A DNA stretch of 6,307 nt from Dehalococcoidia bacterium (GTDB taxonomy: Bacteria; Chloroflexota; Dehalococcoidia; GIF9; AB-539-J10). Numbering within the stretch: the stretch's first letter is position 1; each line of letters opens with the position of its first letter. Where the stretch lies: NCBI GenBank assembly GCA_030606165.1, contig JAUWGZ010000070.1:1-6307 (forward strand), written 5' to 3'. Position numbers and translations under genes: made by a program. This document shows, piece after piece, positions 1-5,460 of the stretch. The notes under the pieces are model-generated. The model made no database searches. It saw only the letters and a program-made list of their open reading frames with translations, and was not told the origin of the DNA.

Positions 1-808
1 TGGTAGGTCTTTTATCCCCATGATTTTAGGTTTTGGTTGCAATATTCCTGGTATTATGGCTACCAGAACCATAGAGAACCCTAAAGACAGGCTTACTACT
101 ATTTTAATTAATCCTTTTATGTCCTGCGGCGCCAGGCTTCCTATTTTTGTTCTGCTGGCTGGCTATTTCTTTGCTGCCCACGCAGGGCTGGTGGTTTTCT
201 CCATGTATATCATAGGCATAATAGTGGCTATCATCATGGCTTTAGTATTCCGCAAAACACTCTTTCGTGGGCAGGAATCTGGTCACTTTGTAATGGAGCT
301 TCCCCCATATCGCGCGCCCACCATAAAAGGGGTTTTAATTCACATGTGGGAACGAGGCAGGCTTTTCCTGAGGAGGGCGGGAACTATTATCTTTGGCGTA
401 GTGGTTCTCATCTGGCTGCTGGGTTACACTGGCGCTCTGGAGCCTATAGGAAATGCCATTGCTCCCATATTCAGCCCAGCGGGCTTTGGCCAATGGCAGG
501 CAGCAGTGAGTCTTGTCTTTGGTTTCTTGGCTAAGGAGGTCGTGGTGGGAACTATGGGAACTCTTTTTGCCGCTGAGGAGGGGGTTTTAGGGGGCGCCAT
601 AGCTGCTCAGCTTGGCTGGACGCCTCTTGTTGCCTTCGCCTTTATGGTCTTCTGTCTGCTCTATGTTCCCTGTGTAGCTGCCCTTGGTGCTATCAGGGGT
701 GAGACTAATTCCTGGAAGTGGCCTCTGTTTAGCTTATTCTATACTACGGCAATAGCCTGGATCGTGGCCACTCTCATCTTTCAGATTGGGAGTCTATTTA
801 CAGGCTAG
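1..808 (+). CDS. feoB: Ferrous iron transport protein B (FeoB), C-terminal part, 5' end outside window
   Basis: FeoB is an inner-membrane Fe(II) transporter with an N-terminal G domain and a C-terminal membrane region of two Gate (nucleoside-recognition) domains flanking the FeoB_C domain. Only the membrane region is visible. The frame is open from base 2 and reads GRSFIP before the first ATG at 20, so the gene starts upstream of the window. Seen in order: the conserved GFGCNIPGIMATRT segment with its Cys, then NPFMSCGARLP at the end of Gate 1, the FeoB_C membrane segments, the linker ELPPYRAP, and Gate 2 with LRRAGTIIFG, GFLAKEVVVGTMGTL and LLYVPCVAAL. The end, WKWPLFSLFYTTAIAWIVA then QIGSLFTG, is where canonical FeoB proteins stop, so the C terminus looks complete at the TAG (806-808). 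The same frame continues after this stop into a further Gate domain. Family assignment is secure; upstream partners such as feoA cannot be seen. Confidence 0.96.
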   Translation, partial: GRSFIPMILGFGCNIPGIMATRTIENPKDRLTTILINPFMSCGARLPIFVLLAGYFFAAHAGLVVFSMYIIGIIVAIIMALVFRKTLFRGQESGHFVMELPPYRAPTIKGVLIHMWERGRLFLRRAGTIIFGVVVLIWLLGYTGALEPIGNAIAPIFSPAGFGQWQAAVSLVFGFLAKEVVVGTMGTLFAAEEGVLGGAIAAQLGWTPLVAFAFMVFCLLYVPCVAALGAIRGETNSWKWPLFSLFYTTAIAWIVATLIFQIGSLFTG

Positions 809-817
809 CGCTATCTT

Positions 818-1192
818 TTGCGGAAAGCCTTGCCCATAGTTCTCGGCACCGTGTTAGTGGTAAACATCCTATACACTTTAGGAGTTTTTGATGCCATTGC
901 TGATATTACCGCCCCAGTATTGACCGGGCTGTGGGGGTTGCCTAAAGAGACAATTACAGCTCTGGCCGTTGGCTTTCTGCGTAAAGATGTGGCCATGGGC
1001 ATGCTAGCTCCCCTAGCACTAACTGCCAAGCAACTGGTTATCAGCAGCACGGTTCTGGCTATGTTTTTCCCTTGTGTAGCTACCTTTGTGATATTGGCTC
1101 GGGAGTTGGGGGTACGAGACTTGCTTAAAGCTGTTGGAATAATGATAGCAGCAGCACTAATAATGGGTAGCTTGCAGAACCTGGTCCTGTAG
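818..1192 (+). CDS. Extra Gate/nucleoside-recognition domain protein, FeoB-like C-terminal module
   Basis: A 124-residue hydrophobic protein starting at TTG 818, in the same frame as FeoB and 9 nt after its TAG. It resembles a single FeoB-type Gate domain: ALPIVLGTVLVVN (residues 4-16) as first helix, GFLRKDVAMGMLAPL (52-66) matching GFLAKEVVVGTMGTL of the preceding FeoB, and FFPCVATFVIL (83-93) matching YVPCVAALGAI, followed by a final helix. It has no G domain. The RKDVA version of the motif recalls a distinct FeoB-like subgroup rather than a recent copy of the upstream Gate 2. No convincing SD precedes the TTG, so expression would depend on coupling or reinitiation from feoB, or on stop readthrough. 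It may be an independent small partner of FeoB, a third Gate domain cut off by a nonsense change, or the relic of a second feoB. The domain is clear, but its status as a gene is uncertain. Confidence 0.7.
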   Translation: MRKALPIVLGTVLVVNILYTLGVFDAIADITAPVLTGLWGLPKETITALAVGFLRKDVAMGMLAPLALTAKQLVISSTVLAMFFPCVATFVILARELGVRDLLKAVGIMIAAALIMGSLQNLVL

Positions 1193-1206
1193 GGTGGGAT
1201 GCTTAA

Positions 1207-1228
1207 GGGCTACACTATGTCATAGCCC
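1207..1228 (+). terminator. Weak hairpin after the feoB region
   Basis: GGGCTA (1207-1212) and TAGCCC (1223-1228) form a 6-bp stem with a 10-nt loop, 15 nt after the stop of the Gate-domain ORF. It is followed by GATTTCC rather than a real T-run. It could be an inefficient terminator for the iron-transport operon. Position and stem support it; the poor U-tract counts against it. Confidence 0.35.
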
Positions 1229-1259
1229 GATTTCCTGCCTCTGTAAATACTATTTGAGC

Positions 1260-1288
1260 TTGTCCAATTATATAGTGTATTGTATTAT
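1260..1288 (+). promoter_or_regulatory. Predicted sigma70-type promoter for hisA-hisI
   Basis: TTGTCC (1260-1265) as -35 and TATTAT (1283-1288, five of six to consensus) as -10 are separated by exactly 17 nt. They lie in the AT-rich gap between the iron-transport region and hisA. The start would be near 1295, giving a leader of about 90 nt. No run of His codons is present, so classical his attenuation by a leader peptide is not supported. Confidence 0.5.
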
Positions 1289-1384
1289 AGGCTAACACCT
1301 GATTGCCCGGGATAGTTTAGTGCAGACATTCAACTTAGCGACAAAGGAAAAACAGTCAAGCCGGAGATGGTGCAGAGGTCGGAG

Positions 1385-2101
1385 ATGGAGATAATCCCAG
1401 CTATTGACATCAGGGGCGGCAGGTGTGTCAGGCTATATCAGGGTGATTATAACCAGGAAACTGTTTTTGATGAGGACCCTGTGACAGCAGCCTTGACCTG
1501 GTATTCCCAGGGAGCACGATGGCTACATATTGTGGATTTGGATGGGGCGGCTGCTGGTGAGCCCCAAAATATGGAGGTGGTCGAAGAGATAATAAAAGAG
1601 AGCGGCTTATTAATAGAATTAGGCGGCGGTATCAGACAAGAAGAGGTGGCAGAAAAAATGTTGCGTCAGAGGGTAAGCCGGATAATTTTGGGAACTGCGG
1701 CGATAGAGAATAGAGAACTGGTAAAAAAGCTATGCCAGCAATTTGGCGAGGCTATTGCAGTTAGCCTTGATGCCAGAGATGGCAAGATAGCCATACACGG
1801 CTGGCGGAAAGACACGGTTTTTGAGGTCCTCCAGTTAAGCCGAGAGATGGTCGATGCCGGAGTGAGGCGCTTAATTTATACTGATATAAAAAAGGATGGC
1901 ACCCTCACCGAGCCTAACTTTGACATGATAAATAGATTGCTTGCTGAAGCAAATGTCCCCGTCATTGCGGCCGGGGGGATTTCCAGGCTGGAGCACTTAC
2001 GGAGGCTTAAGGAGCTTGGCGTGGAAGGAGCCATTATAGGTAAAGCTCTTTATACCAAAGACATCGATTTAGGGGAAGCTATAATCAATTTCGGAAGTTA
2101 A
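1385..2101 (+). CDS. hisA: HisA, ProFAR isomerase of histidine biosynthesis
   Basis: HisA converts ProFAR to PRFAR by an Amadori rearrangement, the fourth step of histidine synthesis, in the cytoplasm. From ATG 1385 the protein has 238 residues, the usual length for this TIM-barrel family. It opens with MEIIPAIDIRGGRCVRL, in which Asp8 is the first catalytic acid. The second is Asp129 in SLDARDG. Phosphate-binding loops are visible as ELGGGIR (78-84), ILGTAAI (101-107), AAGGISR and IIGKALY; HIVDLDGA (48-55) is also typical. An ATG at 1367 would add six residues (MVQRSE) ahead of the conserved start. The 1385 start is preferred because AGAGG (1374-1378) sits 6 nt before it and family members begin there. 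The gene is followed by hisI after 110 nt. HisF, which uses the product, is not in the window. Confidence 0.97.
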   Translation: MEIIPAIDIRGGRCVRLYQGDYNQETVFDEDPVTAALTWYSQGARWLHIVDLDGAAAGEPQNMEVVEEIIKESGLLIELGGGIRQEEVAEKMLRQRVSRIILGTAAIENRELVKKLCQQFGEAIAVSLDARDGKIAIHGWRKDTVFEVLQLSREMVDAGVRRLIYTDIKKDGTLTEPNFDMINRLLAEANVPVIAAGGISRLEHLRRLKELGVEGAIIGKALYTKDIDLGEAIINFGS

Positions 2102-2167
2102 ACCAACTAAGAAGATCCTGCGATTTCCTTGGATGCCCAGTTAATATTTAAAGCAAATTTAGCGGGG

Positions 2168-2208
2168 CTCCTAAAAGTCGTAAGACTTTTGGGGGTTAGC
2201 TTAGGAGG
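2168..2208 (+). promoter_or_regulatory. Stem-loop with alternative pairing to the hisI Shine-Dalgarno
   Basis: A 12-bp stem pairs 2168-2179 with 2184-2195, including two G-U pairs, across a GUAA tetraloop of GNRA type (2180-2183). The outer left arm CTCCTAA (2168-2174) is also the exact reverse complement of TTAGGAG (2201-2207), which contains the hisI SD AGGAGG (2203-2208). Both cannot form fully at once, so one fold would expose and the other hide the ribosome site. No T-run follows, so it is not an ordinary terminator. The pairing is read directly; a regulatory role is inference. Confidence 0.5.
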
Positions 2209-2211
2209 CAA

Positions 2212-2532
2212 ATGCTAAAGTTTGATGATAAAGGCTTGATTCCAGCTATTGTCCAAGATGCCAGGAATGGTGAAGTCCTGATGCTGGGCTATATGAACGA
2301 AGAGTCGCTAAAGCGCACATTAGCCAGCGGAGACGTCTGGTTCTATAGCCGCAGTCGGCAGGAATTGTGGCACAAGGGAGAAACTTCGGGCAATTTCCTC
2401 AGGCTGAAGTCCATCATCAAGGACTGCGACAGCGATACTTTACTTATAAAGGCTGAGCCTACGGGGCCAGTATGTCACACCGGTAATCGGACTTGCTTCT
2501 TCCAGCAATTGGAGAGCGAAGATACAGCATAA
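2212..2532 (+). CDS. hisI: HisI, phosphoribosyl-AMP cyclohydrolase (monofunctional)
   Basis: HisI opens the purine ring of phosphoribosyl-AMP to give ProFAR, the third step of histidine synthesis and the substrate supplier for HisA. The 106-residue length fits the monofunctional enzyme; there is no fused HisE pyrophosphohydrolase domain. Visible are GEVLMLGYMNEESL (20-33), the WFYSRSRQELWHKGETSG block (43-60), the metal motif DCDSD (71-75) whose Asp residues bind Mg, and the zinc ligands Cys72, Cys88 and Cys95, the last two in VCHTGNRTCF. The start ATG has AGGAGG (2203-2208) only 3 nt upstream, and the preceding stem-loop can hide this site. It is convergent with the DUF1385 gene, 24 nt away, with no obvious terminator between them. 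Confidence 0.97.
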   Translation: MLKFDDKGLIPAIVQDARNGEVLMLGYMNEESLKRTLASGDVWFYSRSRQELWHKGETSGNFLRLKSIIKDCDSDTLLIKAEPTGPVCHTGNRTCFFQQLESEDTA

Positions 2533-2556
2533 ACCTGCGACCCCTTCATCTCTTTA

Positions 2557-3453
2557 TTATGTACTGCCGCTTGAATCAGCAGCCCTGTCGATCTCGATGA
2601 CCTCGTTTAGTGCCGATATAGCAGTCTCTAGTTGGCTATCGTCAGGTTCCCTGGTGGTTATAGCTTGCAACATCAGCCCGGGGGCCAAGAGGATTCGGAC
2701 TATCTTGTTATTGATGTGGCCTGCCCCGAATTTCATGATTTCATAGCTAATAACAGCGATAACCGGGATGAGGGCTATGCGGGACAGTATACGTATCCAT
2801 AGGGTTGGCTGACCAACCAAGGCAAAGACAAAGATAGCTACGATTAGAACGATAAATAAAAAGGCGGTGCCACAGCGAGCATGGGCAGTAGAATAATTCT
2901 TAACCGCCTCCACTTCCAAAGGAACGCCTGCCTCATAGGCATTCACTACTTTATGCTCGGCTCCGTGGTAAGCAAAGACCCTCTTAATATCAGGTATTAA
3001 ACTTATCAACTTGAGGTAAGCGATGAAAATGCCAATACGGATAAGTCCCTCAAAGACATTGCTCAATAAGGCAGAATCGATGTAAGGGTCGATAAGGTAG
3101 CGGGTGGCGAAGAGAGGAACCATGAAGAAAAGAGCTACACCCAAAGCAAGGCTCACGGCTACGGTCCCCCATAAAAGCGCTGTAGGTATTTTTTCTCCTA
3201 CTTCCTCTGCTGCGGCAACTTGAGCAGAGTGAAGTAATGACTGTGTGCCCAAAACCAGGGTTTCAATGAGAGCGATGATTCCTCTTATTAAAGGCATTTC
3301 TCGGAGACGCCCTTTGTATATGCTGGCCAGGGGCTGCCTCACTGTGTTCAATTCTCCATTTGGCTGGCGTACAGATATAGCCACGCCTTCCTTCCCCCGT
3401 ATCATCACCCCCTCAAAGACTGCCTGGCCACCGTAATGAAAAGATTTTTCCAT
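2557..3453 (-). CDS. DUF1385 (YqhQ-family) integral membrane protein
   Basis: A 298-residue membrane protein of the DUF1385 family, called YqhQ in Bacillus and formerly listed as a predicted metal-dependent enzyme; its biochemical role is not established. Family signatures are present in order: GGQAVFEGVMIRG (8-20), a hydrophobic segment near 93-115, another near 133-153, FAYHGAEHKVVNAYE (160-174), HARCGT (191-196), a strong helix near 197-213, a further helix with PVIAVISYE (230-238), and PGLMLQAITTREPDD (258-272). His163, Glu166, His167, His191 and Cys194 are plausible metal ligands by clustering, which is inference. The ATG is preceded by GAGG (3459-3462 on the plus strand) with 5-nt spacing, and MEKSFHYGGQAV is the usual family start. 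It lies 264 nt downstream of rpmE in the same direction but has its own candidate promoter and a leader ORF whose stop overlaps this ATG. Confidence 0.93.
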   Translation of the reverse strand: MEKSFHYGGQAVFEGVMIRGKEGVAISVRQPNGELNTVRQPLASIYKGRLREMPLIRGIIALIETLVLGTQSLLHSAQVAAAEEVGEKIPTALLWGTVAVSLALGVALFFMVPLFATRYLIDPYIDSALLSNVFEGLIRIGIFIAYLKLISLIPDIKRVFAYHGAEHKVVNAYEAGVPLEVEAVKNYSTAHARCGTAFLFIVLIVAIFVFALVGQPTLWIRILSRIALIPVIAVISYEIMKFGAGHINNKIVRILLAPGLMLQAITTREPDDSQLETAISALNEVIEIDRAADSSGST

Positions 3454-3509
3454 TAGTGCCTCAATCTCTGTAGCTGCCTAAAGCTAAGGTTGCAATCTTG
3501 TTTCATCAT
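3453..3509 (-). CDS. Candidate 18-residue leader peptide overlapping the DUF1385 start
   Basis: On the minus strand an ATG at 3509 opens a frame of 18 codons, MMKQDCNLSFRQLQRLRH. Its TAA shares one base with the DUF1385 ATG as TAATG, the classic geometry for translational coupling. An AGGGA stretch sits about 6 nt before the ATG, and the predicted promoter would place the transcript start just upstream of it. The peptide matches no family I recognise. Chance occurrence is possible at this length, so treat it as a candidate. Confidence 0.4.
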   Translation of the reverse strand: MMKQDCNLSFRQLQRLRH

Positions 3510-3526
3510 GAAAAATCCCTAATCGT

Positions 3527-3555
3527 ATTATGATAGAAATGGCTGAAAATATAAA
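3527..3555 (-). promoter_or_regulatory. Predicted promoter for the DUF1385 gene
   Basis: Read on the minus strand: TTTATA (3555-3550) as -35, 17 nt, then CATAAT (3532-3527, five of six to consensus) as -10. Transcription would start near 3520, about 65 nt upstream of the DUF1385 ATG and just before the leader ORF. The -35 is weak (four of six). Confidence 0.45.
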
Positions 3556-3621
3556 GTTTATCTCCTAAAATAGCAGCGATGAATGAATTTCTAGTTTCCC
3601 AAGGTAAGCTTAAAGGTAAAC

Positions 3622-3647
3622 ACCGCCCGCGGTCAAACAGCCGCTGT
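3622..3647. repeat. Two adjacent short inverted repeats
   Basis: ACCGC (3622-3626) is inverted as GCGGT (3629-3633), and ACAGC (3637-3641) is inverted as GCTGT (3643-3647). The two GC-rich dyads lie side by side in an otherwise AT-rich spacer between rpmE and the DUF1385 promoter. The loops are too short for good RNA hairpins as drawn, so a DNA-binding site or a larger alternative fold are both possible. Confidence 0.35.
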
Positions 3648-3649
3648 CA

Positions 3650-3677
3650 CAACAAGAAATAACAGGCCCCCAAGCCT
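3650..3677 (-). terminator. Possible terminator of the rplU-rpmA-rpmE operon
   Basis: On the minus strand AGGCT (3677-3673) pairs with GGCCT (3668-3664) over a 4-nt loop, with one G-U pair. A T-rich stretch GTTATTTCTTG follows. It lies 41 nt after the rpmE stop. The stem is short, so efficiency would be modest; no better candidate is seen in the spacer. Confidence 0.4.
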
Positions 3678-3717
3678 CCAACCTGACATAAAAAAATAGA
3701 GAGTTGAATGTATTCCA

Positions 3718-3921
3718 TCATTTCATCTTGTATCGCTTCTTAAAGCGCTCCACCCTTCCCATGGAGTCGACTATCCTTTGTTCGCCCGTATAAAAGGGGT
3801 GGCATTTACCACATACTTCTACTCTGATTTCTGCCTTAGTTGAACCAATGGTGAAGGTATTACCACAAAGGCAAGTCACTTTAGCACTATCATAATACTT
3901 AGGATGGATTTTATCCTTCAT
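3718..3921 (-). CDS. rpmE: Ribosomal protein bL31, zinc-binding form
   Basis: bL31 is a 50S protein that helps bridge the subunits. The 67-residue protein has the start MKDKIHPKYY and the zinc-ribbon cysteines of the C+ (zinc-containing) form: Cys17 and Cys19 in CLCG, then Cys37 and Cys40 in CGKC, followed by HPFYTGEQRIVDSMGRVERF, where GEQ is usually GKQ. Its ATG overlaps the rpmA stop by 4 nt (ATGA), so it is probably translated by coupling with rpmA. The zinc form means its stability may follow zinc supply, as known for the family; no zinc-free paralogue is visible here. It is the last gene of the three-gene ribosomal operon. Confidence 0.97.
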   Translation of the reverse strand: MKDKIHPKYYDSAKVTCLCGNTFTIGSTKAEIRVEVCGKCHPFYTGEQRIVDSMGRVERFKKRYKMK

Positions 3922-4169
3922 TTGTAAACGCTCACCTTCTTTTTATATCTGGTTGCCGGCTCATATTTAACATAGCCGTCTATTAAGGCAAAGATGGTAT
4001 AATCTCTCCCCAGACCAACATTGTTTCCCGGCAGTATACGGGTCCCGCGTTGCCGAACCAAGATATTCCCAGCGCGAACTTGTTCTCCCCCGTACTTCTT
4101 CACTCCCAAGCGCTTAGATACACTATCCCGCCCATAAGTTGTGCTGCCACCGCCCTTTTTATGTGCCAT
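3918..4169 (-). CDS. rpmA: Ribosomal protein bL27
   Basis: bL27 is a 50S protein whose flexible N-terminal tail reaches the peptidyl-transferase centre. The 83-residue protein starts MAHKKGGGSTTYGRDS and continues with RLGVKKYGG, VRAGNILVRQRGT, PGNNVGLGRDYTIFAL and DGYVKYE, all typical. The basic tail starts right at the initiator Met, with no N-terminal extension of the kind that Firmicutes remove with Prp protease, and no prp gene is present. The start has AAAGG (4183-4179) 9 nt upstream, inside the end of rplU. Only 2 nt separate it from the rplU stop, and it overlaps rpmE by 4 nt. Confidence 0.97.
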   Translation of the reverse strand: MAHKKGGGSTTYGRDSVSKRLGVKKYGGEQVRAGNILVRQRGTRILPGNNVGLGRDYTIFALIDGYVKYEPATRYKKKVSVYK

Positions 4170-4171
4170 GC

Positions 4172-4495
4172 CTATTTTCCTTTACCCTTAACAATTTCGT
4201 TTACCAATATTTTAGTATAAGTCTGGCGGTGTCCCCTCTTGCTTCGGTAGCGAACTTTGGACTTATATCTAAATACAATAACCTTTTCTCCCTTAGTTTC
4301 CCCTAAAGAAGTAGCCACAACCTTAGCCCCCTTAATAATAGGATTTCCTACAAGGGTATTTTTATCTCCCCCAATAAATAATACTTTATCGAGCTCAACT
4401 ATGTCGCCTTCAGGGACATCTAAACGCTCAACCTCTAGTGTTTGCTTTGGGGCTACCTTGTATTGCTTGCCACCTATTTCAATAATAGCGTAAAT
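4172..4495 (-). CDS. rplU: Ribosomal protein bL21, probably started at an AUU codon
   Basis: bL21 is an early-assembly 50S protein that binds 23S rRNA. Family features are clear: IYAIIEIGGKQYKVAP at the N terminus, ILV near the end, and the basic RYRSKRGHRQTYTK block. Starting at ATT 4495 gives 107 residues, close to the 103 of E. coli, with the first residue aligned to the usual MYA. The first GTG in frame (4531) would add 12 atypical residues. That GTG lies next to the -10 of the predicted promoter and would probably precede the transcript start. GGGGGTG (4507-4501) stands 5 nt before the ATT and pairs with anti-SD with one G-U. An ATG at 4509 is out of frame. If ATT is wrong, a sequence error or the longer start are the alternatives. 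The gene identity is secure; the start is inferred. Confidence 0.95.
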   Translation of the reverse strand: MYAIIEIGGKQYKVAPKQTLEVERLDVPEGDIVELDKVLFIGGDKNTLVGNPIIKGAKVVATSLGETKGEKVIVFRYKSKVRYRSKRGHRQTYTKILVNEIVKGKGK

Positions 4496-4521
4496 CTTTT
4501 CACCCCCATACAGAAAATGGA

Positions 4522-4551
4522 ATCTTAGCACTCCAAATTGCCCAGTGTCAA
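4522..4551 (-). promoter_or_regulatory. Predicted promoter of the rplU-rpmA-rpmE operon
   Basis: On the minus strand a perfect -35 TTGACA (4551-4546), an 18-nt spacer, then TAAGAT (4527-4522, four of six). Transcription should start about 4512-4518, leaving a leader of roughly 20 nt before ATT 4495. This short leader leaves no room for a structured ribosomal-protein leader downstream of this start. Confidence 0.6.
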
Positions 4552-4612
4552 GCTAGCGCTTTGACGTAGAAGCACCCCGCCTTTCAAATTGGCACTATAT
4601 AGGTAATTATTC

Positions 4613-4628
4613 CCCCTAAATTTAGGGG
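4613..4628. repeat. Perfect 16-bp palindrome across the DUF169 stop codon
   Basis: CCCCTAAATTTAGGGG is a perfect palindrome; its TTA at 4622-4624 is the TAA stop of the DUF169 gene on the minus strand. As RNA it could form a 6-bp stem with an AAUU loop, but no T-run follows on the minus strand. It may be a transcript-end hairpin or a protein-binding site. Confidence 0.55.
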
Positions 4629-5377
4629 TTCACAGATTTTTGGGTTAATTTCGCAATGCAGCTGTCTCTTCGCTTTATATACTTTTTCCTCCCATCGGTG
4701 TACGAGGGAAGAACCCATTTCATTTGCTTCAGGTTTTGCGTTACAGTCGGTATCCAGTCCCAAGGGATAGATATAAGTATCCCGCCCTCCGGGAATCGTT
4801 GGAGTGCTTTCCCGCAGAAGGTCATCCCGGTAGGCACGTAATTGATTTTGCCGCTTTGATATGGATAAACGAAAATCCAGGCACATCCCAACACCCCTGT
4901 TGTCTTGCTCTCCCATATCTCGCCAGTCGAATAGGACATCGCCCTCAGCACGATTTCTGCCTGGGCGGGAGTAGCCACAAGAATTAAGAGGTCTGGATCG
5001 AATGTCAGTTTGTCCAGCGAGGACACAGCGACATAGTTCACCGTACCCTCCGGAAATTTGGGAATGTATTGATAGATTCTGGCGTTAGCCCTTGGTTCCT
5101 GAAAGATTTCCAATGCAGCTCCAAATTCTCCGCCTTTTCCCCATGAGGACATCGGCTCCATCCCCAGTGATACTTTCCCGAAGCAATCCTCATTCTCTTT
5201 AGCGAAATAAAACGGGGATTCTCTTTGCTGTGCTTCTTTGATCATTTCGCAGAAAGCCAGACTTTTGTCTAGTTGCTGTGTTCCTTCTGGTTTGAAGTAC
5301 AGGAACTTGACGCCTACAGGTGGCTTCTCAAATTTAAGTTTGTTGAATATGGACAAATCAGTTTGAAGCGGTCTCAT
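4622..5377 (-). CDS. DUF169-family protein of unknown function
   Basis: A 251-residue protein that fits the DUF169 family, common in anaerobic bacteria and methanogens and without an established function. Recognisable elements are the N-terminal PPVGVKF (19-25), LAFCEMI (40-46), EDCFGK (63-68) with the following GM, FPEGTVNYVAVSSLD (108-122), PDLLILVATPAQA (128-140), GVLGCAW (161-167) and TGMTFCGKALQRFPEG (183-198). Four cysteines (43, 65, 165, 188) fall in these conserved blocks and could bind a metal or cofactor; this is inference. No signal peptide or clear membrane helix is seen, so it is probably cytoplasmic. The start is well set: AAGGAGG (5389-5383) lies 5 nt before the ATG. It is divergent from had and ends about 70 nt upstream of the rplU promoter. 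The family match is from memory of its motifs. Confidence 0.85.
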   Translation of the reverse strand: MRPLQTDLSIFNKLKFEKPPVGVKFLYFKPEGTQQLDKSLAFCEMIKEAQQRESPFYFAKENEDCFGKVSLGMEPMSSWGKGGEFGAALEIFQEPRANARIYQYIPKFPEGTVNYVAVSSLDKLTFDPDLLILVATPAQAEIVLRAMSYSTGEIWESKTTGVLGCAWIFVYPYQSGKINYVPTGMTFCGKALQRFPEGGILISIPWDWIPTVTQNLKQMKWVLPSYTDGRKKYIKRRDSCIAKLTQKSVNP

Positions 5378-5403
5378 ATTAACCTCCTTAAAAATATATT
5401 TCC

Positions 5404-5422
5404 CACAGTAGAGGTCACTGTG
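5404..5422 (-). promoter_or_regulatory. Dyad in the DUF169 leader
   Basis: CACAGT (5404-5409) and ACTGTG (5417-5422) form a perfect 6-bp inverted repeat around 7 nt. On the minus strand it precedes GGAAATATATTTTT and then the SD of the DUF169 gene. It could be a repressor operator or an attenuator hairpin. Confidence 0.4.
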
Positions 5423-5460
5423 AAAGGCTTTGGTAATAGCTTAGTTTTCCAAAATCCTAG

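Noticed and set aside
806..808. TAG read as pyrrolysine between FeoB and the Gate domain
   Set aside because: Nothing in the window points to pyrrolysine use, and FeoB ends naturally here; plain readthrough or coupling is kept only as a hypothesis.
811..1050. Open frame on the minus strand opposite the Gate-domain ORF
   Set aside because: It is antisense to a frame with clear FeoB-family motifs and its own translation shows no family likeness.
1367..1384. Earlier ATG for hisA
   Set aside because: It adds six residues outside the family start and is worse placed relative to an SD than ATG 1385.
1193..1384. tRNA or other structured RNA in the gap before hisA
   Set aside because: No cloverleaf arms or T-loop sequence could be read; only a 6-bp hairpin and a promoter are supported.
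3688..3698. T-run on the minus strand after rpmE as an intrinsic terminator
   Set aside because: The sequence between the rpmE stop and this run forms no convincing stem, so the later hairpin at 3650-3677 is preferred.
4584..4916. Minus-strand frame overlapping the DUF169 gene end
   Set aside because: It lies in another frame of a gene with a strong SD and family motifs; its product is low in recognisable structure.
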